Source: Lachnospiraceae bacterium (lineage in GTDB: Bacteria > Bacillota > Clostridia > Lachnospirales > Lachnospiraceae). Taken from it: a stretch of DNA of 64,000 nt. The DNA is taken from assembly GCA_017446045.1 (NCBI GenBank), contig JAFSRP010000026.1:1-64000 (forward strand), written 5' to 3'. The translations under genes were made by a program, and so were the position numbers. Below are positions 42,158 through 50,866 of this stretch, one piece after another. How positions within the stretch are numbered: the first letter of the stretch is position 1; each line of letters opens with the position of its first letter. The notes beneath the pieces were generated by a model that was given only the letters and a program-made list of their open reading frames with translations, did not search any database and was not told the DNA's origin.

Positions 42158-43477
42158 CTATCTTCTTCTGCGGAACACCGCGATCAGGAAGATCATAAAA
42201 ATAGCGAGCAGTGTCAGTACCGTAGACATCCAAAGTATCGTGATGCCTCCCTGCAGGATCTCGATGATCGACAACACGGATGCGAGAATGGAAACGATAC
42301 CGAAAGCCGTGATGATATTGGCCACGGTCTCAGCCCTCTCTGCCTCGAATTCCTTCTGATGCTCCGTAAGGATATTGATCTTGTGGTCAATGTCGTTGAT
42401 CGCCGCAGGCACATCGTTGACCTCCAGCAGATCCGCGTAAATATGCTTGATGTTATGCCACCTCGACAAATTGGCAGGCGCAAGCGTTCCATAAGCCTGA
42501 AATTCCAGCATGCTGGTCTTCAGCTTCTGCATGTTCCGAAGATGACGCAGGTCCGTGGTCGCCAACAGATCCGCAAAATGCAGACAGGTGTACTTTTCAT
42601 ATAGAGCAAGCATGACGATGGGAAGACCGGCTCTGGCCTGCGTGCGCATCTCCGCCTCCATGTCCATGTCCGGATCTGCCGTAACATAGGAGATCGTCTG
42701 GCTGCTGACGCAGACGCCCCAGCGATAGGAATCCAGGCTGCGGTCGATCACGGAATACACGAAACGAACATCTTCTTCTGACGTATCATAATCCGGGTCA
42801 TTCAGCGGGGTCATCAGATGCAGATTGAAAGTGACTTGCCGCATGACGCCAATCGTCGGAAAGCGCTCCGGCACGAGTGCAGCTGTATGAATAAACGCCT
42901 CCAGGAAGGGACTTCCCTTGCTTTCAAAAAACTGCCTGAGACCGGCCTTTTCTGTCACCCGGCCGATCCACTCTTCGATCACAAAAGCATGGCAGCCCGC
43001 TTCGTCATCATAGGAAAAAGCAGCCCGGCTGTTGGCATATCCAGGATTGACCATATCGGACAGGGCTTCCAGCTCGTCATAGATGATTCCCAGCGCAAAA
43101 AACGCGACATTGGAATGAAACACGTAGAGATAGCTGTCATGGAAGTCCAGATGCCGACGGCTTCCTTCCGTTTCCACAAAAAATGAATGAATGTCCGCGG
43201 AAACTGCACCACCGCTCATTTCCCGGATCAGCACATCCCGCGGGATCTTAAAGCAGCGCCCGATGCTCATCCTTCCGTCTTCATTCATCATGGACTTTGC
43301 GATCTCGGTCAGGTCCAGCGTGTCTACGGGGATCTCCTGCAGCATCTCTCCTGCATGTGCCGCGTCAACGCCGTCCTCTGTGCACTGATACGGCAGGATC
43401 AGGTAGCTTCCGAACTTCGCCTGCTGCAGCGCCGGCAGCATTTTTTTATAGTCATCCATATTTTGTGTATATTCCAA
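42158..43477 (-). CDS. Uncharacterised protein with two C-terminal membrane helices
   Basis: A 439-residue protein. Most of it is soluble (Tyr/Phe-rich strands, FFVETEGSRRHLDFHDSYLYVF); a coiled-coil (HKINILTEHQKEFEAERAE) leads to two membrane helices (IVSILASVLSIIEILQG, MSTVLTLLAIFMIFLIAVF) and a basic end. The overall pattern recalls CorA-type proteins but no GMN motif is present. I prefer a TTG start at 43477, with GGTGGAGAG six bases before it; an ATG at 43504 lies only seven bases from the predicted transcript start and lacks a ribosome site. Not recognised. Confidence 0.65.
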   Translation of the reverse strand: MEYTQNMDDYKKMLPALQQAKFGSYLILPYQCTEDGVDAAHAGEMLQEIPVDTLDLTEIAKSMMNEDGRMSIGRCFKIPRDVLIREMSGGAVSADIHSFFVETEGSRRHLDFHDSYLYVFHSNVAFFALGIIYDELEALSDMVNPGYANSRAAFSYDDEAGCHAFVIEEWIGRVTEKAGLRQFFESKGSPFLEAFIHTAALVPERFPTIGVMRQVTFNLHLMTPLNDPDYDTSEEDVRFVYSVIDRSLDSYRWGVCVSSQTISYVTADPDMDMEAEMRTQARAGLPIVMLALYEKYTCLHFADLLATTDLRHLRNMQKLKTSMLEFQAYGTLAPANLSRWHNIKHIYADLLEVNDVPAAINDIDHKINILTEHQKEFEAERAETVANIITAFGIVSILASVLSIIEILQGGITILWMSTVLTLLAIFMIFLIAVFRRRR

Positions 43478-43517
43478 TGAACTCTCCACCCTTTCCTGTA
43501 GCATGAAACACTATGCT

Positions 43518-43526
43518 ATTATACCA
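43518..43526 (-). promoter_or_regulatory. Extended -10 promoter
   Basis: Minus strand TGG-TATAAT. The start point would be near 43511, giving about 34 nt before the TTG at 43477. Confidence 0.6.
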
Positions 43527-43557
43527 CATACCTGCATGATACGCATAAAACATGAAA

Positions 43558-43586
43558 TGAAAAACCCGAGAAAGGAATTCTCGGGT
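43558..43586 (-). terminator. Terminator after the DUF1349 gene
   Basis: Minus-strand stem ACCCGAGAA / TTCTCGGGT, five-base loop, T run. Confidence 0.75.
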
Positions 43587-43667
43587 CAATAAATAATCTG
43601 AAATCGGGTCTGGAGCTCAACCTTCCCGGCTGCCGCTCTCTATTTCCTGTATCTGCTGCCGTGCCGC

Positions 43668-44276
43668 TCAGTCGGGCTGCTGCCCGTCATGCGCTTTCCA
43701 TGCACATTCCGTGATCCGCATATCCGTAAACACAGCCGTAAAACTCGAATCCTCCGGACTGCACGCATAGATACCGAAGCGGATCTTTCCGGCGCCTTCC
43801 CACATATGGCAGACACGCATCTGGGTAAACTCTGCCCCGTCACGGGAGCACTCTACACAGTAATCATCCTCCCGGCGGCTGAAGCGGTACCACATTTCCT
43901 TCACATCTGCGGGGATCGCCGTCGTCGCCCAGTCAGAATACCCATGGTTCGTCACTACGGACCCGAGATGCTGAAACTGCTCATTTTCATATTCGACCGA
44001 AGCCTTCAGCCAGTTCTCCGCATCCAGGTACATGACGATGCCGCACTGGTCAAAGCGGTGGTGGCTCCCTGTGAAATCTGTCCTGACAATAAAGGAGAAA
44101 TACTTCTCGTCCGTTTCTGTCTGCAGTACCGGGGCATTGTCATTGCGAAAATGATAATATGTCCTCTGCCAAAGATCGGTATAAGGCCGGGTGGTGATCT
44201 CGATCCTTTCCCGCCGGATTACGGAAGCTTCCGGCTCTCTCGTCCACTCCAGATGGTCAAACTTGTTCAATGACAT
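43668..44276 (-). CDS. DUF1349 domain protein (concanavalin-like fold)
   Basis: A 202-residue protein of the DUF1349 family, predicted beta-sandwich. Recognisable stretches are CGIVMYLDAENWLKASVEYENE and WYRFSRREDDYCVECSRDG. Relatives occur near carbohydrate enzymes but have no proven activity. It is downstream of, and close to, the XRE-desulfoferrodoxin regulator (49-bp gap) and ends before the terminator at 43558. Confidence 0.85.
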   Translation of the reverse strand: MSLNKFDHLEWTREPEASVIRRERIEITTRPYTDLWQRTYYHFRNDNAPVLQTETDEKYFSFIVRTDFTGSHHRFDQCGIVMYLDAENWLKASVEYENEQFQHLGSVVTNHGYSDWATTAIPADVKEMWYRFSRREDDYCVECSRDGAEFTQMRVCHMWEGAGKIRFGIYACSPEDSSFTAVFTDMRITECAWKAHDGQQPD

Positions 44277-44325
44277 AGGTATTTCCCCCCTGCTTTCAGA
44301 TGTCCGTGTGCCTCTGCTCAGGCTC

Positions 44326-44931
44326 TCACCGGCGCGTCACGCGGTCCCTGATAACCATATCAAATAATCCATGCTGATTGCAATAAAAATACAGTTTCTT
44401 CGTCCTGCGGATATCAAAACGCGCTTCCGCATCACCTTCCGGATAAAGCTTCCGGATCTCAAAGCCGTTATCACGCACCGCGGCAATAAAGGAAATATAA
44501 TGTGTCCTGGTCATCTCATGCCGGATCGTGACATAGTACTCATCCTCTATACGCTCGATCTGATACGGATGTCTGTCATCCGCCGGCTCCGCTTCGAGCG
44601 CAGGCAGCGTTACCCCGCAGCAGCTGATGACCGCCTCCCCTGTACTTTGGATCACATTTCCGCAGATCGGGCAGACGTACAGCTTCATCCGCAGCATGTT
44701 GAATGACTTGTTGGTGTTTACTACGTCCTCACCGGCGAGCAGCTCCATAACGGAAACACCGAGCGCGTCCGCCAGCGGCTCGATCAGCGTAATATCCGGA
44801 TAACCGCGTCCCGTCTCCCATTTTGATACTGCCTTATCGCTTACATGCAGTATCTCCGCCAGCTGCAGCTGGGTAAGCCCTCTTGCCTCTCGCAGCCTCC
44901 GGATCATAGGTCCTGTTACATATCGGTTCAT
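44326..44931 (-). CDS. XRE-family regulator fused to a desulfoferrodoxin-like domain
   Basis: A 201-residue predicted transcription factor. Residues 8-65 form an XRE helix-turn-helix (LREARGLTQLQLAEILHVSDKAVSKWETGRG). Then comes a desulforedoxin-like CPIC (87-90) with CC at 104-105, and a superoxide-reductase-like domain keeping His 121, His 138, His 144, Cys 184 and His 187 (YCNQHGLF), the five iron ligands of that family. The metal sites suggest sensing of superoxide or redox state, which is inference. Tandem operator-like repeats lie upstream at 45021-45047. Confidence 0.85.
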   Translation of the reverse strand: MNRYVTGPMIRRLREARGLTQLQLAEILHVSDKAVSKWETGRGYPDITLIEPLADALGVSVMELLAGEDVVNTNKSFNMLRMKLYVCPICGNVIQSTGEAVISCCGVTLPALEAEPADDRHPYQIERIEDEYYVTIRHEMTRTHYISFIAAVRDNGFEIRKLYPEGDAEARFDIRRTKKLYFYCNQHGLFDMVIRDRVTRR

Positions 44932-44984
44932 GATCTGTTCCTCCTTACGCTGCCACCATACCGCAGGTACCGGCAGAATACAAC

Positions 44985-45047
44985 CTACGCCGCGTAGAGT
45001 CCTGTCCTCGTTTTGAACATTATGTCAACTAATGTATGTCAACTAAT
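44985..45047. promoter_or_regulatory. Operator-like repeats upstream of the XRE-desulfoferrodoxin gene
   Basis: A palindrome CTACGC-c-GCGTAG at 44985-44997, and the 13-mer TATGTCAACTAAT twice in tandem (45021-45033, 45035-45047), 14 bp apart. On the minus strand each repeat contains TTGACA. These could be autoregulatory sites. Confidence 0.55.
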
Positions 45048-45112
45048 ATCGCCATGCTCATGGATCCCGCCTGAAAACTTTGATCTGTCCAATGTCTGTC
45101 CTGGGACGGAAA

Positions 45113-45142
45113 CAGCCTGCCTTTTTTCCGGCAGGCTGCTTT
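45113..45142. terminator. Bidirectional hairpin after the TRAP operon
   Basis: Nine-base stem CAGCCTGCC / GGCAGGCTG. The T run is better on the plus side; on the minus strand only three T follow. It is 65 bp after dctM. Confidence 0.6.
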
Positions 45143-45207
45143 TTCTTTTATAATTTCGGTGCCGGGCTGTGCCCCAGGCAAGCGCAGTTCATTCCCCGAT
45201 CATACAC

Positions 45208-46521
45208 TTATACGTTGAAACCGAACAGTCTCGGAAGGAACAGGGACAGGTCCGGGAAGTAAGTCGTCAGGATCAATGTGGGGATCCAGGCGAAGCAGAT
45301 GATCTTCAGGGACGGGACCAGCATATCCTTGACCGGGACCTTTGCCGTTCTGGAACCGAGGTACAGAAGGGGTGCCGCGGGAGGTGTGATGGTTCCCATG
45401 CCCAGATTCACACCGAGAATGGCTGCGAATTGAACCGGGCTGACGCCGACGGCCATGACCACGGGCAGAAGGATCGGTCCGCAGAGCAGTGTTCCGGAGT
45501 TATCATCCATCAGCATGCCGATGATGACCATGAAAATGTTGACCAGCAGCAGGATGACATTTTTATTGCTGGAAATGCCCAGCATGACTTCCACCATCTT
45601 GTTGGGAAGATTAAGCAGTACGTATAGTCTGGACAGGATCATGACCATGAACATCATGAGCATAACGACTGCTGCCGTCACGCCGGAATCCCGGAGCGCG
45701 TCGAGCAATCCTCTGACAGTCAGGCCTTTGTAGACGAAGAATCCGATCGGTATCGAATAGATGACTGCCACTGCAGCCGCTTCCGTCGGCGTCATCACGC
45801 CGCCATAGATACCGCCCAGGACGATGACCGGCATCAGCAGTGCCGGGACCGCATTGCGGAAACGGATACTGATGGGCAGCTGCTCTTCCTTCATGGCGTC
45901 TTCAAGCCGCTGTTTGTTGAATTCCACATAATCCTTATTGTGGCTGCATTCATAGACATTGATCACACAGAGCAGGATCGCCAGGATAATGCCCGGCACG
46001 ATCGTCGCAAGGAAGCACGCGAGCACGGACTGGCCCGTGACCCATGCATACATGATCTGGATACAGCTGGGCGGGATCAGGAGTCCCAACGGGGAGGCAT
46101 TCGCGATCAGTGATGCCGCGAAACCCTTGTCATAATGCGCTTCTTCCAGCTTCGGATACATAATGGATCCGATACAGGAAAGAGTCGCCGCCGCGGATCC
46201 GGAGATCGCGCCGAAGACAGCGCTCGCCACGACTACGACGATACCGAGTCCGCCGTTGATCCTGCCGACAAAGATCTGGACAAAATCCGTCAGTGCCTTG
46301 CCCAGCTTGCCCCGCTCAATAATACCGCCCGAGAGGACGAACAGCGGGATAGCAAGAAGAACGATCGTGTTGATCTTATTGAAGCCCGTAGGGATCAGGG
46401 TGGACAGCTTCTGCCCGTCCATCAGCGCTACGGTGGTAAATGACACGCCGAAGGCTGCCGGGACGCAGAGCCCTAGGATAAGACAGCCAAGCAGGATAAG
46501 AACGGAAACAATAATGATCAT
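45208..46521 (-). CDS. TRAP transporter large permease (DctM)
   Basis: A 437-residue membrane protein with about twelve helices, the catalytic permease of a tripartite ATP-independent periplasmic transporter driven by Na+. It contains LLAIPLFVLSGGIIERG, SGSAAATLSCIG and MDDNSGTLLCGPILLPV. It overlaps dctQ by four bases, so the two are translationally coupled. It belongs with dctP and the D-threonine-aldolase-like gene. Confidence 0.94.
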   Translation of the reverse strand: MIIIVSVLILLGCLILGLCVPAAFGVSFTTVALMDGQKLSTLIPTGFNKINTIVLLAIPLFVLSGGIIERGKLGKALTDFVQIFVGRINGGLGIVVVVASAVFGAISGSAAATLSCIGSIMYPKLEEAHYDKGFAASLIANASPLGLLIPPSCIQIMYAWVTGQSVLACFLATIVPGIILAILLCVINVYECSHNKDYVEFNKQRLEDAMKEEQLPISIRFRNAVPALLMPVIVLGGIYGGVMTPTEAAAVAVIYSIPIGFFVYKGLTVRGLLDALRDSGVTAAVVMLMMFMVMILSRLYVLLNLPNKMVEVMLGISSNKNVILLLVNIFMVIIGMLMDDNSGTLLCGPILLPVVMAVGVSPVQFAAILGVNLGMGTITPPAAPLLYLGSRTAKVPVKDMLVPSLKIICFAWIPTLILTTYFPDLSLFLPRLFGFNV

Positions 46522-47057
46522 TTCTCTTCATAACCTCCTTTCCTGCGTTCGCCGGCTCTTGCCATGAAATACAGCGCCCAGTACAGCGCAAAGAGCGCCA
46601 TTCCGAAAAAGCCGATCGCGATCGGGATCTGGGACGCCAGATACGGGATCTTCAGTCCGGTCGTTCTCGGCATCTTCACCATGTTGGTCTGCAAAAGCAG
46701 GATCGTCATATAGGTACACAACGAGAAAATGACGAATTCCAGTGCCTTTGCGATACCTTTGGTCATGTCCACGATATACTGATTCTTACAGAAGACATCG
46801 ATCATATCCGCTTTGATATGGCTGTCTTCCTGGCTTCCGGTGATACCCCCGAGGAAATACATCCACCATGCAAAGAGCAGGATCACCTCTTCACTGCCGA
46901 AAATATCCTTCTTAAAGCAGTAGCGGGAAATGACGGTGGCAAATACCATCAGCGTCAGAGCTGCTGCCGAAAGACTGATAAAAAAACTGTTGATCTTGTC
47001 GAAGCCGCGCCACAAACCACTTTTCTGGAAGTTTTCTAGTTTTTTATACATATTCAC
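46518..47057 (-). CDS. TRAP transporter small permease (DctQ)
   Basis: A 179-residue protein with four helices, the small membrane subunit linking receptor and large permease. It shows FGSEEVILLFAWWMYFLGG and the HIKADMI region typical of DctQ. Overlaps dctM by four bases and lies 104 bp after dctP. Confidence 0.9.
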   Translation of the reverse strand: MNMYKKLENFQKSGLWRGFDKINSFFISLSAAALTLMVFATVISRYCFKKDIFGSEEVILLFAWWMYFLGGITGSQEDSHIKADMIDVFCKNQYIVDMTKGIAKALEFVIFSLCTYMTILLLQTNMVKMPRTTGLKIPYLASQIPIAIGFFGMALFALYWALYFMARAGERRKGGYEEK

Positions 47058-47161
47058 CCCCTGAATGGTTTTTCAAGGGGAGAATGATCACGGAACCGCT
47101 TCGATCCCGCGATCATCTCCCTGACGTTTAAAGCAGATTAACTGACGTCATAGTGTCTGAT

Positions 47162-48259
47162 TTACTCGATATCCTTCTTGATCTCGTCAATGATCTCCTG
47201 ACCAACGAGATCTGCCATCTTAGCCCAGCCTTCGTCACGTACCTTGGTAGCATATGCCTCAAGCTCTTCGTCTGTCAGCGGAAGGATCTCGGTGCCGCCT
47301 TCGACCAGTCTGTCAAGTGCTTCCTGATCGAGCTTGTCCATGTTGTCGAACTGGCGGTTGGTCTCGGTAGTGACTGCCTCCTGGATGATCTGCTGCAGAT
47401 CCTCCGGCAGTTTGTTCCATGTCTCAAGGCTGATCATGTAATCAAGCGGATCGATGAATATCTTCTGCGGGACCCAATACTTGATCAGTTCCGCAAAGGA
47501 AGACTCCGCGGAGACCGGGGTAAGGCCGATCGCGCCGTCGCAGACACCGGTCTGCAGGCCGGTATACAGATCCGCGAATGCAATGGTAACGGAATTGTAG
47601 CCCATGGTCTCCAGAGCAATACGGTAAGCATCGGTGGAGGACATACGCATCATCAGGTCCTTCTTCGCGTTGGGATCATTGTAATTATCCGGATACTTGG
47701 TGTAGAGCAGGCCTACAAAACCGTCGCCGTGGATACCCAGGATCTTGACTCCCAGATCGTCAAAGATGGAGGAGTATGCCTCAAAGTAGTGAGAACCGGG
47801 CGAATATACCTTCTTTGCCTCTTCCGCGCTGGTTACAAGATACGGCAGGCTGTTGACTGCGATACGTGCGTCATAGGCATTGTTGTTGAAGAAGCATCCC
47901 ATGTCGACAGTGCCGGCCATGATATCTTCGATAACAAGCGTGGAGTCACCCAGCTGGTTCGCCGGATAGGTGGTGATCTTCAAGCGCCCGCCGGATTTCT
48001 CTTCACAGTACTGCTTGATACGCTCCATGCCCTGGCTGGACGGTGCGTCCACAGGCATGGAACCTGCAAATTTCAGTTCAAACACTTCATCTGATGTAGC
48101 CGCTGCCGGCGCTGCCGCCTCGGTCGCTGCTGCCTGCGTTTCCGCTGCCTTCGTCTCTGCAGGCGCTGCCGTGGTGGAAGTGCTGCCGCCCGAGCCTCCG
48201 CAGGCTGCCAGCGAAAGCACCATCAATGCGCTTAATAAGATCGCAATTCTTTTCTTCAT
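47162..48259 (-). CDS. TRAP transporter substrate-binding lipoprotein (DctP)
   Basis: A 365-residue lipoprotein: signal MKKRIAILLSALMVLSLAAC, lipid Cys, Ala/Thr/Glu linker, then the binding domain from FELKFAGSMPVDAPSSQGMERI. The conserved Arg that grips substrate carboxylates is probably in DLMMRMSSTDAYRIALETMG (residue about 216). In Gram-positive bacteria it hangs on the outer membrane face. Sits between the aldolase-like gene (59-bp gap) and dctQ. Confidence 0.92.
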   Translation of the reverse strand: MKKRIAILLSALMVLSLAACGGSGGSTSTTAAPAETKAAETQAAATEAAAPAAATSDEVFELKFAGSMPVDAPSSQGMERIKQYCEEKSGGRLKITTYPANQLGDSTLVIEDIMAGTVDMGCFFNNNAYDARIAVNSLPYLVTSAEEAKKVYSPGSHYFEAYSSIFDDLGVKILGIHGDGFVGLLYTKYPDNYNDPNAKKDLMMRMSSTDAYRIALETMGYNSVTIAFADLYTGLQTGVCDGAIGLTPVSAESSFAELIKYWVPQKIFIDPLDYMISLETWNKLPEDLQQIIQEAVTTETNRQFDNMDKLDQEALDRLVEGGTEILPLTDEELEAYATKVRDEGWAKMADLVGQEIIDEIKKDIE

Positions 48260-48318
48260 TTCATTTCCTCCTCATGCTTTCTTAATTAATGGTTGCTGCA
48301 AACTAAAGTGTTGCTGTT

Positions 48319-49431
48319 TTACGCGTTCTTACGCGTAGAGTTTCCGCGGATATCCACTGTGATCAGGTGGTCTACCTCGTCATTTCTGATGCCGATGAGG
48401 TAGCTGGTCAGGTTGGCACTGGAGCAGGAGTGGTTGGGAATGATGCAGATCTTGTCTCCGACCTTGATGTCCGTCGTTCCATGGACATGGAGCTTGCCGA
48501 CTTCCTCGGAAAGACCGTCCACTTCAAGCTCGGGATGTCCGATCACATGCCCGTAGCCCTTGATGGAGCTGTTGCCGTGTGCTCCCTGATCCAGACCGAA
48601 ACATTTGGTTCCTGCGTCACAGATATAAACATCCTCCCTTGGATGCGAGATCACCGACGCGAGAATATAGAGTGCGCACTGCTCCACTGTTGCTGTCTCC
48701 GTCGATAGCTGGATCGCATCATTGAACACATAATTGCCGGGATGGAAAATGCCGATCTCCGGGTCCGCGACCGACTGCCAGAAAGTAGGGGTAGATCCTG
48801 TCGTCACCAGCTTTGGGGTAAACCCGGCTGCCTTCAGGGATGCGATCGCTTCGTGCAGGGCATCACATTCCTGCTTTGCACATTCCGGAACGCCTGCCTT
48901 TGAAGACACGCCGTAAACATGTCCGGAATGACTGGAAATACCGCAGAACGCAAGGTTCCTGAACGCTTCCATTTTCTTCGCGAATTCTCCGACCTTCGCG
49001 GGTACAATGCCAAAACGGTGCAGACCGCTGTCCACGATGAGGGTATACTTCACCTTCTGTCCCGCTTCTCCTGCCGCTTTGTCAAGTGCGGCAGCACCAT
49101 CCAGGTCATCGATCCGGATGATGAAATTACATTTGGCAGACAGCTTCAGCACCCTGTCGATCGACACCTTTGTAGCAACAGGATAGGCGTACATCAGATT
49201 ATCGAATCCATGATCCGCCAGGAATTCGCATTCATCCAGCGTTCCGCACAGAAAACCGGTCGCGCCTGCTTTCACCTGCATTTCGGCGATCTCCAGGCTT
49301 TTATGGGTCTTCAGCATGGGCCAGATCTGCTTTCCATACTTTGCGGCTTCCTCTGCATACCGCCTGATATTATTCTCCAAAGCATCAAGATCCAATAATA
49401 TGGCAGGTGTATACAGCTCATCAATTTTCAT
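48319..49431 (-). CDS. D-threonine aldolase/D-serine dehydratase-like PLP enzyme
   Basis: A 370-residue fold-type III PLP protein (alanine-racemase-like barrel plus C-terminal metal domain). The PLP lysine is in PMLKTHKSLEIAEMQ near residue 40; metal ligands His and Cys are in IPNHSCSS near 335. Such enzymes split D-threonine or D-beta-hydroxy amino acids, or deaminate D-serine. AGAGGTGA eight bases before the ATG at 49431 fixes the start. It leads the TRAP operon, pointing to uptake and use of a D-hydroxy amino acid. Confidence 0.85.
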   Translation of the reverse strand: MKIDELYTPAILLDLDALENNIRRYAEEAAKYGKQIWPMLKTHKSLEIAEMQVKAGATGFLCGTLDECEFLADHGFDNLMYAYPVATKVSIDRVLKLSAKCNFIIRIDDLDGAAALDKAAGEAGQKVKYTLIVDSGLHRFGIVPAKVGEFAKKMEAFRNLAFCGISSHSGHVYGVSSKAGVPECAKQECDALHEAIASLKAAGFTPKLVTTGSTPTFWQSVADPEIGIFHPGNYVFNDAIQLSTETATVEQCALYILASVISHPREDVYICDAGTKCFGLDQGAHGNSSIKGYGHVIGHPELEVDGLSEEVGKLHVHGTTDIKVGDKICIIPNHSCSSANLTSYLIGIRNDEVDHLITVDIRGNSTRKNA

Positions 49432-49463
49432 CGTAGCAATCACCTCTTTCCTGAACTTCAAAC

Positions 49464-49516
49464 TTAAATTTTATTTAACTACATTAAATTATAGTAATGT
49501 TCTCAAAGAAAAACAA
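49464..49516 (-). promoter_or_regulatory. Promoter and palindromic operator of the aldolase-TRAP operon
   Basis: Minus strand TTGTTT (49511-49516), 17 bp, TATAAT (49488-49493). Immediately downstream the perfect inverted repeat TTAAAT-ttt-ATTTAA (49464-49478) lies over the expected start point, a good place for a repressor, probably the XRE-cupin protein encoded next door. Confidence 0.7.
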
Positions 49517-49594
49517 TTCACATAATTCAGCCCCATTTAAATTTGTAAATTTTGTTGAATATCTCTATTCATTTTTATGCATTTTTCCGCACAA

Positions 49595-49636
49595 AAAAGA
49601 CCGATGCACTGTGCCAAAACACAGGCAGCGGCCTTC
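49595..49636 (-). terminator. Terminator after the XRE-cupin gene
   Basis: Minus-strand imperfect stem GGCCG...CGGTC with inner pairing, then six T. It separates the regulator from the TRAP promoter. Confidence 0.6.
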
Positions 49637-49659
49637 AGATAATGATAGAGTTTAAAGAA

Positions 49660-50208
49660 TCAGAACTCCGGCGGTGATACGGCGAAGACCAGGACGGATT
49701 CGCCCTCTCCGACATTGGTCCAGTTATGGATCTGCTGAGGCTCGATTCGGACGCTGTCACCCTCGTGAAGAGTAAAGACTTCGCCGTCCAGATGGAGCTC
49801 AAATACACCTTTCAGGACCAGCGCCACCTCCTCTCCGGCGTGCGCCATCGGGGATTCGATCGTCGCTCTGTCCCTGCCGAGCCGGAGCATGCAGAACTCG
49901 ATGCCGCCCTGCATATCGGGCGTCAGCAGCTCATAATCCACATCATTCTTGGAAATAATATGCCTTTTGCCGGCATGTACGACCGATTCCTTCTCTTTCC
50001 TGTCCGCCATGAACAGGCTGAAAATGGGTATATTGAGCGTCCTTGCGATCAGGCGTATGGTATTCAGCGAAGGGGTCGCCTTGTCATGTTCGATCTGGCT
50101 GAGCATGGAAGGCGTGATTCCGACCGCTTCCGCCAGCTCACGCAGGGTCATTTTCTGGTTCGTTCTAAAGTATTTGATTCTCTCGCCAACACTGGTTTCT
50201 GTCGTCAT
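49660..50208 (-). CDS. XRE-cupin transcriptional regulator
   Basis: A 182-residue regulator with an N-terminal XRE helix-turn-helix (MTLRELAEAVGITPSMLSQIEHDKATPSL, about 18-46) and a C-terminal cupin barrel (HAGEEVALVLKGVFELHLDGE, HEGDSVRIEPQQIHNW). XRE-cupin proteins usually control a neighbouring uptake or catabolic operon by binding its substrate. The start at 50208 is chosen as family-like; a longer in-frame extension upstream is unlikely. It is followed by a terminator and then by the aldolase-TRAP promoter. Confidence 0.9.
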   Translation of the reverse strand: MTTETSVGERIKYFRTNQKMTLRELAEAVGITPSMLSQIEHDKATPSLNTIRLIARTLNIPIFSLFMADRKEKESVVHAGKRHIISKNDVDYELLTPDMQGGIEFCMLRLGRDRATIESPMAHAGEEVALVLKGVFELHLDGEVFTLHEGDSVRIEPQQIHNWTNVGEGESVLVFAVSPPEF

Positions 50209-50287
50209 GATCCGGGTTTCGATAGTAAGAAGGAAGTTAAAATTAGCTGCACTGTATATTATAACAGATTCTTCCTTTACAAAACAA

Positions 50288-50854
50288 TTATAAATCCGTT
50301 TCCGGAGCCTGCAATTCTTCCGGCCGTGTGAGATCGCTGATCCACGCATCCTTCGCCGCTCCCGGTGCCTCGATCTTCAGCACGTCCTCCAGCGGGATGC
50401 GGATCGCGTCGATCTGGATCGTCCGCGTCACTGCCGCATCCACATTCCGGCAGATGCCGGTGACTGTCTGATAGGTTCCCCGGCGCCCGTAGGCCTCATG
50501 GTCCTCATCGCTGCAGGGCACAAAATACGTTACCGAGACCTGCACACGGCTGTCCCTGGCCACACGGCTGTTAAAAGTCAGACTGTACAGGATCTCCAGC
50601 TGCCGCGAGAGCTTCTCCGCATCTTCCGGACTCAGGATCACCCTGTCTATGTACAGCTCATCTTTCGCGATGACCGCTGCACTGAATCCCCGCAGCGCGT
50701 CAAAGGGCGCAAATATCTTGGCCCGGCGCCCGACATCCATCTTCGGATGACGGGCCCGGAAACCATCCAGGCAATCATGCCGGGGTTTTCCCTTCAGAAA
50801 CACATCACGGTACAGGAAATCCGCCGGCATGGACATCATTCCGATTCCGCCCAT
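50288..50854 (-). CDS. YolD-like family protein
   Basis: A 188-residue protein matching the YolD-like pattern: RAKIFAPFDALRGFSAAV (about 43), FVPCSDEDHEAYGRRGTYQTVTG and a C-terminal IQIDAIRIPLEDVLKIE. YolD-like proteins commonly pair with Y-family polymerases. It starts 12 bp after the LexA-type gene, so both are probably one transcript. Confidence 0.85.
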   Translation of the reverse strand: MGGIGMMSMPADFLYRDVFLKGKPRHDCLDGFRARHPKMDVGRRAKIFAPFDALRGFSAAVIAKDELYIDRVILSPEDAEKLSRQLEILYSLTFNSRVARDSRVQVSVTYFVPCSDEDHEAYGRRGTYQTVTGICRNVDAAVTRTIQIDAIRIPLEDVLKIEAPGAAKDAWISDLTRPEELQAPETDL

Positions 50855-50866
50855 ATGTCCCTCCCG

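Noticed and set aside
45021-45047. The two TTGACA hexamers in the tandem repeat as -35 boxes
   Set aside because: Neither has a good -10 at 16-18 bp; a repeated operator explains the exact 13-bp duplication better.
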